NCBI GenBank assembly: GCA_030447505.1
Contig: JAUJOT010000005.1
Location: forward strand, 62,001 to 126,000
Reading direction: 5' to 3'
Length of the DNA stretch: 64,000 bases
DNA from: Solirubrobacteraceae bacterium
GTDB lineage: Bacteria > Actinomycetota > Thermoleophilia > Solirubrobacterales > Solirubrobacteraceae
The notes below the pieces were generated by a model, which searched no databases, was not told where the DNA came from, and saw nothing but the letters and a program-made list of their open reading frames with translations. Positions 39,456 through 49,528 of this stretch are shown here, piece after piece; within the stretch, counting starts at the first letter, position 1; each line of letters starts with the position of its first letter. The translations under genes and the position numbers were made by a program.

Positions 39456-40481
39456 GTGAGGTCATCAACGAGACGATCTGTCGCGACGATCGCATCATGT
39501 GGGCTGTTCGCAATGGGCCTTGCGGCCTGCGGCGACGATGAGAACGAGGAGGCGGCCGCGGGCGGCGGCGACTCGACCGCGCAGCTCTCCGGCACGATCC
39601 GCATCGACGGCTCCAGCACGGTGGCGCCGCTCAGCGAGGCCGCGGCCGAGCTGTTCCAGCAGGAGCACCGGGACGTTCGGGTGGCCGTCGGCACGTCGGG
39701 CACCGGCGGCGGCTTCGAGAAGTTCTGCCGCGGAGAGACGAACATCTCGGACGCCTCGCGGCAGATCGACGACGAGGAGAAGGCGGCCTGCGAGAAGGCC
39801 GGCATCCAATTCGAGGAGCTCGCCGTGGCCAACGACGCGCTCACCGTCGTCGTCAACAAGGACAACGAGTTCGCCAAGTGCCTCACGGTCGAGGAGCTCG
39901 CCAAGATCTGGCGCCCCAAGAACCCGGTCGACAACTGGAGCGAGGTCCGCCAGGGCTTCCCCGATCGCAAGATCGAGCGCTTCGGGCCTGGCACGGACTC
40001 GGGCACCTTCGACTACTTCACCGACGCGGTCAACGGCGAGGAGGGCGCCCAGACCCAGAAGTACAACAACGTCGGCGAGGACGACAACGCGACGGTGACC
40101 GGCGTCTCCGGGACCGAGGGCGCGATCGGCTACTTCGGGTACTCCTTCTTCGCCGAGAACGAGGGCAAGGTCAAGGCCCTGGAGATCGAGAACGAGCAGG
40201 GCGAGTGCGTCTCGCCGAGCCCCGAGACGGCGCAGGACGGCTCGTACACGCCGCTCGGCCGCCAGCTGTACATCTACCCCAGCGGCAAGGCGCTCCAGCA
40301 GGATGAGGTCGAGGCGTTCCTGCGGTTCTATATCGAGCAGAACGATCAGATCGCGGAGCGGTCGGGCCTGATCGCGCTCACCGACGAGCAGAAGCAGGAG
40401 GCGACGCAGAAGCTCGAGTCGCTGCTGGCAGGCGGCGCCGGATCCGCCGCGCAACCGACCGAGACGACGACCACCCCGTAG
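39456..40481 (+). CDS. pstS: Phosphate-binding lipoprotein PstS
   Basis: High-affinity phosphate receptor of the PstSCAB importer. The 341-residue protein has a lipoprotein signal (ending GLAAC), an acidic linker, the phosphate-loop segments IDGSSTVAPLSEA and GTSGTGGGFEKFCRGETNISDASR, PGTDSGTFDYF and the closing ITVEEL-like LTVEELAKIWRP element. The GTG start at 39456 follows an AAAAAGGAG site. It resembles the SphX/PstS subgroup of large binding proteins. pstC starts 5 bases after its stop. Confidence 0.95.
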   Translation: MRSSTRRSVATIASCGLFAMGLAACGDDENEEAAAGGGDSTAQLSGTIRIDGSSTVAPLSEAAAELFQQEHRDVRVAVGTSGTGGGFEKFCRGETNISDASRQIDDEEKAACEKAGIQFEELAVANDALTVVVNKDNEFAKCLTVEELAKIWRPKNPVDNWSEVRQGFPDRKIERFGPGTDSGTFDYFTDAVNGEEGAQTQKYNNVGEDDNATVTGVSGTEGAIGYFGYSFFAENEGKVKALEIENEQGECVSPSPETAQDGSYTPLGRQLYIYPSGKALQQDEVEAFLRFYIEQNDQIAERSGLIALTDEQKQEATQKLESLLAGGAGSAAQPTETTTTP

Positions 40482-40486
40482 CCGCG

Positions 40487-41452
40487 ATGGCGTCGCGGGA
40501 CATCAGCGCAGCCGTCAGCCCCGCCGCGAGCTCCACGCGGCGGCCGCTGGCCGGTGCGCGCCCGCGCTACGGCGAGAAGGTCATCATCGGCCTGCTCGGG
40601 CTCTGCGGCGCGGTGTCGGTCGCCACGACCGTCGGCATCATCGTCGCGCTCGCCGGGCCGACGGTGGAGTTCTTCCAGACGGTCCCGTTCGGCGACTTCT
40701 TCTCCGCCGACGCCTGGGCGCCGACGTTCGCCGACCCGACCTTCGGCGTGCTGCAGATCGTCGCCGGCACCCTCAACGTGACGCTGTGGGCGGTCCTGGC
40801 CGGGATCCCGCTCGGCCTCGGCGCCGCCATCTACCTGGCCGAGTACGCCAGCGATCGGGTGCGCGGCGTGCTCAAGCCCGCCCTCGAGGTGCTGGCCGGC
40901 GTCCCGACGGTCGCCTTCGGCTTCTTCGCCCTGACGTTCATCACGCCGATCATCCGCGACCTGTGGCCGGGCGCCTTCGGCGACCCACCGGGGATCTTCA
41001 GCGCCGGCTCGGCCGGGCTCGTGCTGGGGCTGATGATCGTGCCGATCATCGCGTCGATCTCCGACGACGCGATGCGCTCGGTGCCCGCCGGCCTGCGCGA
41101 GGGCGCGTACGCGCTGGGCGGCACGCGGCTGCAGGTCTCCACGCGCGTCGTCGTGCCCGCCGCGCTCTCGGGCATCGTCGCGTCCTTCGTCCTCGGCATC
41201 TCGCGCGCGATCGGCGAGACGATGGTCGTGCTCATCGCGGCCGGCGCGACGCCGAACCTGACGCTCAACCCGGCCGAGAGCATCCAGACGATGACCGCGT
41301 TCATCGCCACGACGGCGACCGGCGACATCGGCGTCGGGTCGATCACGTACAAGACGATCTTCGCCGTCGGCTCGCTGCTGTTCATCATGACGCTCGTCAT
41401 GAACCTCATCTCGATCCGGCTCGTGCGCCGCTACCGCGAGGTCTACGAGTGA
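40487..41452 (+). CDS. pstC: Phosphate ABC transporter permease PstC
   Basis: First transmembrane subunit of the phosphate importer. The 321-residue product has a cytoplasmic N-terminus, six hydrophobic helices, the family's FWEF-like FFSADAWAPTFADPTFGVLQIVAGTLNVT region, and the coupling loop GLREGAYALGGTRLQVSTRVVVPAALSGIVASF typical of binding-protein-dependent permeases. GETMVVLIAAGATPN follows as in PstC. Stop and pstA start overlap (GTGA). Confidence 0.95.
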   Translation: MASRDISAAVSPAASSTRRPLAGARPRYGEKVIIGLLGLCGAVSVATTVGIIVALAGPTVEFFQTVPFGDFFSADAWAPTFADPTFGVLQIVAGTLNVTLWAVLAGIPLGLGAAIYLAEYASDRVRGVLKPALEVLAGVPTVAFGFFALTFITPIIRDLWPGAFGDPPGIFSAGSAGLVLGLMIVPIIASISDDAMRSVPAGLREGAYALGGTRLQVSTRVVVPAALSGIVASFVLGISRAIGETMVVLIAAGATPNLTLNPAESIQTMTAFIATTATGDIGVGSITYKTIFAVGSLLFIMTLVMNLISIRLVRRYREVYE

Positions 41453-42381
41453 GCGCTGAGCGCCCCGTGCGGTTGCAGAGCACGCTCGACGCCGCCGCCG
41501 GAGCCACGCGCGAGCGGCTCGGGCGCCTGCCGACGCGCGCCCGCGCGCGCGGGAGCGCGTTTGCGCTGCTCGTGTTCCTGGCGGCGCTCGTCGCGATCGC
41601 CGGGCTCGTCGCGCTGATCGTGCAGGCGGCCGTCAAGGGTTGGCCGCGGATCGATGCCGGCCTCTTGGCCAACCAGCCGTCGAGCCTCGCCGGCGAGGGC
41701 GGCTTTCAGTCGGCGATCTACGGCACACTGCTGATCATGGCCGGCGTCATCGTCACGGTCGTCCCGCTCGGCATCGGCGCCGCGATCTACCTCGAGGAGT
41801 TCGCCGACAACGAGCGCTGGTACAACCGCGTCATCGAGCTCAACATCCAGAACCTCGCGGCCGTCCCCTCGATCGTCTTCGGCATCCTCGGCCTCGGCCT
41901 GATCGTACGCGGCCCGCTGGATCTCGGTTTCGTCGCCTACGCCGGCTCGCTGACGCTGGCGCTGCTCGTCCTGCCGACGGTGATCCTGGCCTGCCGGGAG
42001 GCGTTGCGCGCCGTGCCGAGCTCGATCCGCGAGGGCGCGATGGCGCTCGGCGCGACGCGCTGGCAGTCCGTGCGCCGGCAGGTCCTGCCCGCCGCCGTGC
42101 CCGGGATGGTGACCGGTGTGATCCTCGCGTTGTCGCGCGCCATCGGTGAGACCGCGCCGCTGCTGCTCGTCGGCGCCACCGTGTTCGTCACCTTCAATCC
42201 GGACGGCCCGTTCGAGGGCGCCTACACGGCGCTGCCGGTGGCGATCTTCAACTACGTCCAGCGCCCCCAGGAGGAGTTCCGCGTCCTGGCGGCAGCAGGC
42301 ATCATCGTGCTGCTCGCCGTGCTGCTGCTGATGAACTCCTTTGCGATCTGGCTTCGCAACCGATACACCCAGAGGTGGTAG
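41449..42381 (+). CDS. pstA: Phosphate ABC transporter permease PstA
   Basis: Second permease of the phosphate importer, 310 residues, GTG start at 41449 overlapping the pstC stop. Helices and motifs match PstA: GGFQSAIYGTLLIMAGVIVTVVPLGIGAAIYLEEFAD, NIQNLAAVPSIVFGILGLG, and the EAA-type loop SSIREGAMALGATRWQSVRRQVLPAAVPGMVTG followed by SRAIGETAPLLLVGA. The pstB GTG follows without a gap. Confidence 0.95.
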   Translation: MSAERPVRLQSTLDAAAGATRERLGRLPTRARARGSAFALLVFLAALVAIAGLVALIVQAAVKGWPRIDAGLLANQPSSLAGEGGFQSAIYGTLLIMAGVIVTVVPLGIGAAIYLEEFADNERWYNRVIELNIQNLAAVPSIVFGILGLGLIVRGPLDLGFVAYAGSLTLALLVLPTVILACREALRAVPSSIREGAMALGATRWQSVRRQVLPAAVPGMVTGVILALSRAIGETAPLLLVGATVFVTFNPDGPFEGAYTALPVAIFNYVQRPQEEFRVLAAAGIIVLLAVLLLMNSFAIWLRNRYTQRW

Positions 42382-43349
<968 letters not shown>

Positions 43350-43353
<4 letters not shown>

Positions 43354-44054
43354 TGCGCGCCAGCGGAGCAGTCGGCACGCGCCTGCACTTTCAGCAGGAG
43401 CTCGCGGAACTCGAGGCGAGCGCCCTCGGTGGGCTCGATCTCGTCATCGAGCAGCTCGACCGCGTGCTCGAGTCGATCGAGCACCAGGACATCGAGCTCG
43501 CCCAGCTCGTGATCGCCGACGACGACCGCCTCGACGGGCGCTACCTGGAGGTCCATCAGGGGATCCTGTCGCTGCTGGCGTTGCAGGCGCCGGTCGCCGG
43601 CGACCTGCGCCTCGTCGCGGCGCTGCTGCACGTCATCAAGCACGTCGAGCGGATGGGCGACCAGTGCGTCAACGTCGCCAAGCTGATCCCGCTGAGCGGC
43701 CACGAGCCGCCGACCGACAGCGACATCCTCTGCAAGATCCTGCAGATGGGCCGGTTCGCGCGCGCGGAGGTGATCCAGTGCAAGCGCAGCTTCGCCGAGC
43801 GCAACGTCCCGATGGCCGAGGATCTCGTCGCGCGCGACGTGGCTGTCAACCGGCTGAACCGCGAGATCTTCCGCCTGGCGCTGGACGCCGGCGACGATGT
43901 CGACGTCCGCGAGTGGGCGATGATCATGACGATGGTCGCGCGCGCGCTGGAGCGGATCGGCGACAACGCCGTCGACATCGGCGAGCAGACGGCGTTCGTC
44001 GTGACCGGGCTGTTTCGCGAGTTCTCAGACGCAGGGCACGTCGGCCGCCACTGA
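43350..44054 (+). CDS. phoU: Phosphate-specific transport accessory protein PhoU
   Basis: Negative regulator linking the Pst transporter to phosphate signalling. The 234-residue protein is entirely helical and contains the two PhoU repeats with metal-site motifs: [25 protein letters not shown] and, in the second repeat, [23 protein letters not shown] (the E-x-x-x-D patterns). ATG 43350 overlaps the pstB stop by 4 bases. A 131-base gap with a TTCACA site follows before phoX. Confidence 0.95.
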
Positions 44055-44123
44055 CCGTGTTGCACCCGCGGGCGGGCGGCCGCGACAGGCCGCTCGTCGC
44101 ACACACGCCGAGGACCCACGATC

Positions 44124-44130
44124 TTCACAC
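44124..44130 (+). promoter_or_regulatory. TTCACA half-site upstream of phoX
   Basis: GATCTTCACAC at 44120-44130 repeats the GATCTTCACA core of the pstS box, 56 bases before the phoX ATG. Only one clear half-site is seen, so the call is tentative. Confidence 0.3.
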
Positions 44131-44185
44131 CGTGCGCGTCGATCTGCGGCAGCGTGAGCGTCGTCAACCAGGAACTGGAGGCGGC

Positions 44186-45661
44186 ATGCAGACTCGTAGA
44201 ACGTTGTTGCGTCGCGGCGCGGTTGGAGCGGGCGGCGCGCTGGCGCTCGCGCCTGTCGCAGGCGCGCTGGCCAAGCCCGCTCGCCGAGCCGGCTACGGAC
44301 CGCTCGTCGAGGACTCGGCCGGCCTGCTCGACCTGCCGTGTGGCTTTCGCTACCGCGTCGTACAGAACGTCGAAGACCGGCTGTCGAACGGCGCTGCGGT
44401 GCCGGGAGACTTCGACGGCATGGTCGCGATCGACGGGCCGCGCAACTCGACGATCCTCGTGCGCAACCACGAGCTGACCCCGAGGGACGCCACCAAGGCG
44501 CCGGTCGTCGGCCGCAACCCCTACGACCCCGCCACACCGGGCGGTACGACCGCGCTCGTCGTCGGCGCAAACCGCAGGCTCGACCGCTCGTATGTGTCCT
44601 CGTCGGGCACGCTGAACAACTGCGCCGGTGGCGGTACGCCGTGGGGCACATGGATCACCTGCGAGGAGAGCCGCACGACCGGGCACGGCTACGCCTTTGA
44701 GGTCGACCCGACCGAGCCGGAGAGCAAGCTGTCCAGGACGCCGATCCGCGCGATGGGCTACTTCTCGCACGAGGCGATCGACATCGACCCGCGCACCGGC
44801 ATCGCCTACCTGACCGAGGACGACTTCCGCGGCCAGCAGGTGGCGCCCGAGCTCGAGGTGCCGACCGGCCCGGGCCTGACGCGCTCGAGCTTCCTGTATC
44901 GCTACCTGCCCGAGAACCGGGCCCAGAAGCCTGGTGCGCTGCAGGACGGCGGCCGGCTGCAGGCGATGGCGATCCAGGCGCGCCCGCAGTACAACATGGA
45001 CCTCGGCCGCACCGGTGAGCGCTTCCAGGTCGTCTGGGTCGACGTCAGCGCCGAGGAGCCGCACGACGACGCGCTGACGAAGGGCGCGGCGCGCTTTCAG
45101 CGGTTGGAGGGCTGTCACTTCGCCGGCGGCGCGTTCTGGTTCGACGACACCTCCGGCGGCGAGGCGCGCGTCGGCCAGGTCTTCCGGCTGATCCCCTGCG
45201 GCGACCCGGCCGGCGGCGGCGTCGACACCCTCGAGCTGTTCCTCGAAGGCGACAGCAAGGAGCAGATCGACGCGCCCGACAACCTCTACGTGACGCCGTG
45301 GGGCGATGTCTGGCTGGCCGAGGACGGCGGCGACGGCAACCGCGTGATCGGGATCACCCCACAAGGCGAGTCCTACGTGTTCGCCTACAACCGCCTCAAC
45401 GACAGCGAGTTCGCGGGCCCGTGCTTCTCGCCGGACGGGCGCACGTTCTTCGTGAACATCCAGGACCCCGGCCACACGTTCGCGATCTGGGGGCCGTTCC
45501 CGCGCCGCAACTCGGGCGGGCAACGAGCGATGGCGAGCGCCGCCCCCCGCCACCGTCGCGCGCCGAAGGTCTCAGAGGAGCTGCGCGAGCACGCCGGCAG
45601 GCACGGCATGTCGCCCTACGAGGCCGCCGCGTACGACCGCCTCGGCGTCACGCTCGTGTGA
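44186..45661 (+). CDS. phoX: PhoX-family (DUF839) alkaline phosphatase, Tat-exported
   Basis: Calcium-dependent secreted phosphatase expected to release phosphate from organic esters under limitation. The 491-residue protein begins with a twin-arginine signal (TRRTLLRRGAVGAGGALALAPVAGA). DUF839 marks include FDGMVAIDGP, ILVRNHE, the GTPWGTWITCEES metal/active-site segment, GYFSHEAIDIDP, YLTEDDF, and the C-terminal beta-propeller blades DNLYVTPWGDVWLAEDGG and GPCFSPDGRTFFVNIQ. An ACTGGAGGCGG site precedes the ATG. It closes the phosphate block opened by phoD. Confidence 0.93.
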   Translation: MQTRRTLLRRGAVGAGGALALAPVAGALAKPARRAGYGPLVEDSAGLLDLPCGFRYRVVQNVEDRLSNGAAVPGDFDGMVAIDGPRNSTILVRNHELTPRDATKAPVVGRNPYDPATPGGTTALVVGANRRLDRSYVSSSGTLNNCAGGGTPWGTWITCEESRTTGHGYAFEVDPTEPESKLSRTPIRAMGYFSHEAIDIDPRTGIAYLTEDDFRGQQVAPELEVPTGPGLTRSSFLYRYLPENRAQKPGALQDGGRLQAMAIQARPQYNMDLGRTGERFQVVWVDVSAEEPHDDALTKGAARFQRLEGCHFAGGAFWFDDTSGGEARVGQVFRLIPCGDPAGGGVDTLELFLEGDSKEQIDAPDNLYVTPWGDVWLAEDGGDGNRVIGITPQGESYVFAYNRLNDSEFAGPCFSPDGRTFFVNIQDPGHTFAIWGPFPRRNSGGQRAMASAAPRHRRAPKVSEELREHAGRHGMSPYEAAAYDRLGVTLV

Positions 45662-45682
45662 CCACCAGCCACGCCGAGGTCC

Positions 45683-46813
45683 TTGACCTTCGGCGCACGG
45701 CGACGCGCGCGGCGCTCGTCTCGTGTACCCCTATGGATCGTGCTGAGCCACCTCGTCGTCGCAATACTCTCGCTGTACGGCTTCGACCAGCCGCTGCCGG
45801 CGGCCGCGGCAGCGCAGCCGGCGACACCCGCGCTGACGCTGCGCCAGGCCGTCGGACAGCACATGATCTTCGCCTACGACGGCCTCGCGCCGCCGCCCGC
45901 GCTGCGCCGCCGGATCGCGCGCGGCGAGGCGGCGGGCGTGATCCTGTTCTCCCGCAACGTGCGCTCGCCGCAGCAGGTTCGTGCGACGATCCGCAGTCTG
46001 CAGGCGGTCCCGCGCCCGCCCGGGCTGCGCGCCCCCTTGATCGTCATGACCGACCAGGAGGGCGGCCCCGTGCGGCGCATCGCGGGGGCCCCGCGGCGCG
46101 CGGCCGGGAGCGTCAGAAGCGCCGCACAGGCACGCGCGGACGGCGACGCCGCGGGGCGGAACCTGCGCCGCGCCGGGGTGAACCTGAACCTCGCGCCCGT
46201 CGCCGACGTCGCGCGGGCGAGGCGCGCGCTCGAGCGCGAGCGGCGCACGTACGGCCGATCGCCGCACGAGGTCGCGCGGCGCGCGCAGGCCTTCGTCGAC
46301 GGTCTGCACGACCGCGGTGTCCTGGCAGCGGCGAAGCACTTTCCCGGCTTTGGCGCGGCCAGGCGGAACACCGACGACGCGCCGCAGCGGATCGACCTCT
46401 CGCTGAACACGCTGCGGACCGTCGACGAGCCACCGTTCGCGCAGCTCGTCGACGGCGGCATCGATGCCGTCATGCTGTCGACAGCCGTCTATCCGGCGCT
46501 CGACGAGCGCCCGGCGGCGCTTTCGCGGCTGTGGGTCCGCGGCGAGCTTCGCAGGCGCCTCGGGTTCCGCGGCGTGAGCATCAGCGACGACCTCGGCACA
46601 CCCGCGGTCGCCGGCCTCGGCTCCAACGCCCAGCGCGCCGTGCTCGCCGTCGATGCCGGCATCGACCTGCCGCTGTTCACCGCCGGCTACAGGTCCGGCG
46701 CGGAGGCTGCCGAGGGACTGCTCGCGGCGGCTCGCAGCGGCCGTCTCGACGGGCGCGTCCTGCGCGACAAGGCGCGCCGCGTGCTGGCGCTACGCGCCAA
46801 GCTCCCGCGCTGA
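45683..46813 (+). CDS. Glycoside hydrolase family 3 protein (NagZ-like)
   Basis: Predicted N-terminally anchored or secreted GH3 hydrolase of 376 residues with a hydrophobic segment at about 15-35. The barrel contains GVILFSRNV, MTDQEGGPVRR, NLNLAPVADV, AAKHFPGFGA and the nucleophile region GVSISDDLGTPAV (aspartate of SDDL). The substrate is probably beta-N-acetylglucosaminyl linkages of peptidoglycan fragments, as for NagZ. In the catalytic loop the usual DSH triplet reads TDD, so the His/Asp acid-base pair of NagZ is altered, as I believe is common in actinobacterial relatives. The TTG at 45683 is the furthest start and gives the signal segment; the true start is uncertain. Its end overlaps the convergent hydrolase gene by 24 bases. 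Confidence 0.85.
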   Translation: MTFGARRRARRSSRVPLWIVLSHLVVAILSLYGFDQPLPAAAAAQPATPALTLRQAVGQHMIFAYDGLAPPPALRRRIARGEAAGVILFSRNVRSPQQVRATIRSLQAVPRPPGLRAPLIVMTDQEGGPVRRIAGAPRRAAGSVRSAAQARADGDAAGRNLRRAGVNLNLAPVADVARARRALERERRTYGRSPHEVARRAQAFVDGLHDRGVLAAAKHFPGFGAARRNTDDAPQRIDLSLNTLRTVDEPPFAQLVDGGIDAVMLSTAVYPALDERPAALSRLWVRGELRRRLGFRGVSISDDLGTPAVAGLGSNAQRAVLAVDAGIDLPLFTAGYRSGAEAAEGLLAAARSGRLDGRVLRDKARRVLALRAKLPR

Positions 46814-47596
46814 GGCTGACAGCCATTGCACGGCCGTCCGCCACGCGGCGCTCGTGGGGTCGATCGGGTCACGGTGACCGCCCGGCGGCTCGGCGAGCGT
46901 GACCTCGGCGCCGGCTGCCCGCGCGGCCGCCAGGTACTCGCGCGACCGCTGCACGGAGACGGTCGCGTCGCCGCGTGCATGGACGAGACCGACGGGGACG
47001 GCGAGCGGGATGCGGCGCATCGGGTCGGCCTGCGCCCAGCGCTCGGGCACCTCCGCCGGCGCGCCGCCGAGCAGCAGCCGCGCCGCCCCGCCGGCGGTCT
47101 CGAGGTCGCAGACGGCGGCCAGCGCGAGCACGCGGCGGGCGACGACCCGCGGGGCGGCGCCGGGCGCACCGAGCGGAAGCTCGGGACGGCCGGCGGCCCA
47201 CAGGGCGAGCTGCCCGCCGGCCGAATGACCGAGCAGCGTCACGCGTTCCAGATCGAGCGCGGCGTCGCCCAGCGCGGGATCGGCGAGCTGGTCGATCGCG
47301 GCCGCGACGTCGTCGAACGTCTGCGGCCAGCCGCCGCCGTCGCGGCCCAGGCGCCGGTACTCGACGTTGACGGCGGCGTAGCCGCGCCGTACGAGGTCGG
47401 CGCACAGCGGGCGCATGACGAGCTTCGTGTACGGCGGCTGCCAGTAGCCGCCGTGCAGCACGACGACAACCGGGTGCGGGCCGGAGCCGACCGGCCGGTG
47501 CAGGTCGGCGACCTGGCGCGGATGCTCGCCGTAGCGGTGGCGCGTCGCGCCTCGGCGCAGCGCCGAGCGGGCGATGCGCAGCGCCAGCGAGGTCAC
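46790..47596 (-). CDS. Alpha/beta hydrolase translationally coupled to menC
   Basis: A 268-residue alpha/beta hydrolase of the BD-FAE/esterase type: oxyanion motif VVLHGGYWQPPYTK, nucleophile elbow LLGHSAGGQLALWAA and C-terminal histidine in EPPGGHRDPIDP. The GTG start overlaps the menC stop by 4 bases (GTGA), so it belongs to the menB-menA-menC operon on the minus strand. The pathway needs a DHNA-CoA thioesterase and none of the hotdog type is visible in this window; this hydrolase is one candidate, but similar enzymes act on many esters. The real substrate is unknown. Confidence 0.85.
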   Translation of the reverse strand: MTSLALRIARSALRRGATRHRYGEHPRQVADLHRPVGSGPHPVVVVLHGGYWQPPYTKLVMRPLCADLVRRGYAAVNVEYRRLGRDGGGWPQTFDDVAAAIDQLADPALGDAALDLERVTLLGHSAGGQLALWAAGRPELPLGAPGAAPRVVARRVLALAAVCDLETAGGAARLLLGGAPAEVPERWAQADPMRRIPLAVPVGLVHARGDATVSVQRSREYLAAARAAGAEVTLAEPPGGHRDPIDPTSAAWRTAVQWLSASARELGA

Positions 47597-48603
47597 AGCA
47601 GCCCCGGCCCGCGCGGCACCGCGATTGCCCCGTCGCGCACGTCGAGCGGATGGTCGACGTCGGCGAAGAGCTCGAGCGTCGCCAGCCCGCACGCGGCTCG
47701 GATGCGCAGCGCGGCGGCCGCATGCAGCGCGGCGGCGATCCCGAGCGGCCCGTCGAACGTCGATGCCACGTACGGCTCGGCGCCCGACGCGCGCACGAGC
47801 GACGCGCACGCCAGCAGCCCGGAGATGCCGCCGCAGCGCGAGAGCTTCAGGCAGACCGCGTCAGCGGCGCCCGACGCCAGAGCTCCCGGTTGCGCGGCGG
47901 TCTCGTCCATCGCGATTCGCACCGCGACGCGCTCGCGCACCTCGCGCAGCGGGCCGAGTCCGTGGACGGGCTCCTCGACGAGCTCGAGGCCGCCGGCGGC
48001 GAGCGCATCGATCGTGGCAACCGCCTCGTCGACGCCCCAGGCGCCGTTTGCGTCGAGGCGCAGCTCGGCGTCCGACCCGAGCGCGGCGCGAACGGCCGCC
48101 ACGCGGCCTGCGTCGTCGCCGATGCCGACCTTCAGCTTGACGCAGCGAAAGCCGGCCTGACGGGCCGCGGCGGCGCTCGCCGCGGCGCCCGCGCGGTCCT
48201 CGGCGCCGATCGTCGCGTTGACGCGCACGTCGTCGAGCACGGGCTCGGTGAGCAGCCGGGCGACGGGCCGGCCGGCGCGGCGCCCGGCGCGGTCCCAGAG
48301 CGCCATGTCGACGGCGGCGAGCGCCTGGGGGAGGGCATCCAGCGAGCGGCAGGCGTCCAGCAGATCGCCGCCCTGGAGGGCGTCGCCGTCCTCGAGGATC
48401 GGCCTGTAGGCCTCCAGCGCGGCCAGCGCGCGGCTGACCGAGACGCCGTCGTAGGGCTCGAGCGGCGCCGCCTCGCCGCGCCCGGCGACGCCGTCGGCGC
48501 CTTCGATCTCGAGCTCGATGATCGTGCGCTCGGCAAGCTCGCCGTAGGACGTCCGCAACGGCCTGAGCAAGCGCAGCGTCCGCTGCTCGATGCCGACGCG
48601 CAT
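47593..48603 (-). CDS. menC: o-Succinylbenzoate synthase
   Basis: Enolase-superfamily dehydratase that converts SHCHC to o-succinylbenzoate in menaquinone synthesis. The 336-residue protein has the capping domain with GRGEAAPLEPYDGVS, then the barrel with the catalytic lysine pair VKLKVG, metal ligands LRLDANGAW, VEEP and AMDETA, and the second catalytic lysine in CLKLSRCGGISG. These match MenC; dipeptide epimerases share the fold, but the surrounding menA, menB and menE settle the assignment. It starts 13 bases after the menA stop. Confidence 0.93.
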   Translation of the reverse strand: MRVGIEQRTLRLLRPLRTSYGELAERTIIELEIEGADGVAGRGEAAPLEPYDGVSVSRALAALEAYRPILEDGDALQGGDLLDACRSLDALPQALAAVDMALWDRAGRRAGRPVARLLTEPVLDDVRVNATIGAEDRAGAAASAAAARQAGFRCVKLKVGIGDDAGRVAAVRAALGSDAELRLDANGAWGVDEAVATIDALAAGGLELVEEPVHGLGPLREVRERVAVRIAMDETAAQPGALASGAADAVCLKLSRCGGISGLLACASLVRASGAEPYVASTFDGPLGIAAALHAAAALRIRAACGLATLELFADVDHPLDVRDGAIAVPRGPGLL

Positions 48604-48616
48604 CAGTGGCTCACGC

Positions 48617-49519
48617 TCAGCTCGCCAGAACGCCCGCGCTGAGCAGCAGGCAGAACGCGAGCTGCAGCAGCCCGGTCTGGGCGAGCATCTCGTTCAGCGT
48701 CGGGCCGTCGGCGTGCTCGCGCACCGTGCGCACGAGCTTCACCGCGAGCGGCAGCGTCAGCCACGGCAGCGCCAGCCACGGCGACAGCGCGCCGAGCAGC
48801 CACGGCAGCGGCGCCACGACGTAGGCGCCGTAGAGCATCAGGGCGTAGATCGTGCGCCCGCGCTCGCGGCCCAGCCGGACCGCAAGCGTGCGCTTGCCGG
48901 CGCGCCTGTCGCTGTCGAGATCGCGGACGTTGTTGACGACGAGGATCGCGGCGGCGAGCAACCCGACCGGCACGGCGAGCACGAACGCCTCCCACGGCCA
49001 GGACTGCAGTTGCGCGAAGGTCGAGCCGGCGACGGCGACGATGCCGAAGAACAGGAACACGAAGACCTCGCCGAGTCCCTCGTAGCCGTACGGCTTCGGC
49101 CCGCCCGTGTAGAGCACGCCCGCCGCGATCGATGCGACGCCGACGATCAGCAGCTCGATCCCGGCCACGAACACGAGGTACAGCCCGCAGACGACCGCGA
49201 GGCCGAACGTGATGTACGTCGCGATCAGCACCTGGCGCGGCGGGACGAGGCCACCGGCCGTCACGCGGACCGGCCCGACGCGATCCTCCGCGTCGGCGCC
49301 ACGGCGCGCGTCGGAGTAGTCGTTGGCGAGGTTCGTCCCGACCTGGATGAAGATCGAGCCCAGCAGCGCGGCGGCGAAGGCGCCGGGCCGGAAGATCCCG
49401 CGCTCGACCGCCAGCGACGTGCCGACGAGCACGGGAGCGACGGCGGCGGGCAGCGTGCGGATGCGCGCCGCCATGAGCCAGATGCGCAGCCCGCTGGGTG
49501 GGGAGACGGCCGTCGCCAT
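48617..49519 (-). CDS. menA: 1,4-Dihydroxy-2-naphthoate polyprenyltransferase
   Basis: UbiA-superfamily membrane enzyme that attaches the isoprenoid chain to DHNA to give demethylmenaquinone. The 300-residue protein has about eight to nine helices and both Mg/diphosphate motifs: [14 protein letters not shown] in the first half and [22 protein letters not shown] in the second. [17 protein letters not shown] at the N-terminus is typical of MenA. It begins 9 bases after the menB stop on the minus strand. Confidence 0.95.
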   Translation of the reverse strand: MATAVSPPSGLRIWLMAARIRTLPAAVAPVLVGTSLAVERGIFRPGAFAAALLGSIFIQVGTNLANDYSDARRGADAEDRVGPVRVTAGGLVPPRQVLIATYITFGLAVVCGLYLVFVAGIELLIVGVASIAAGVLYTGGPKPYGYEGLGEVFVFLFFGIVAVAGSTFAQLQSWPWEAFVLAVPVGLLAAAILVVNNVRDLDSDRRAGKRTLAVRLGRERGRTIYALMLYGAYVVAPLPWLLGALSPWLALPWLTLPLAVKLVRTVREHADGPTLNEMLAQTGLLQLAFCLLLSAGVLAS

Positions 49520-49528
49520 GCGGTTCGC

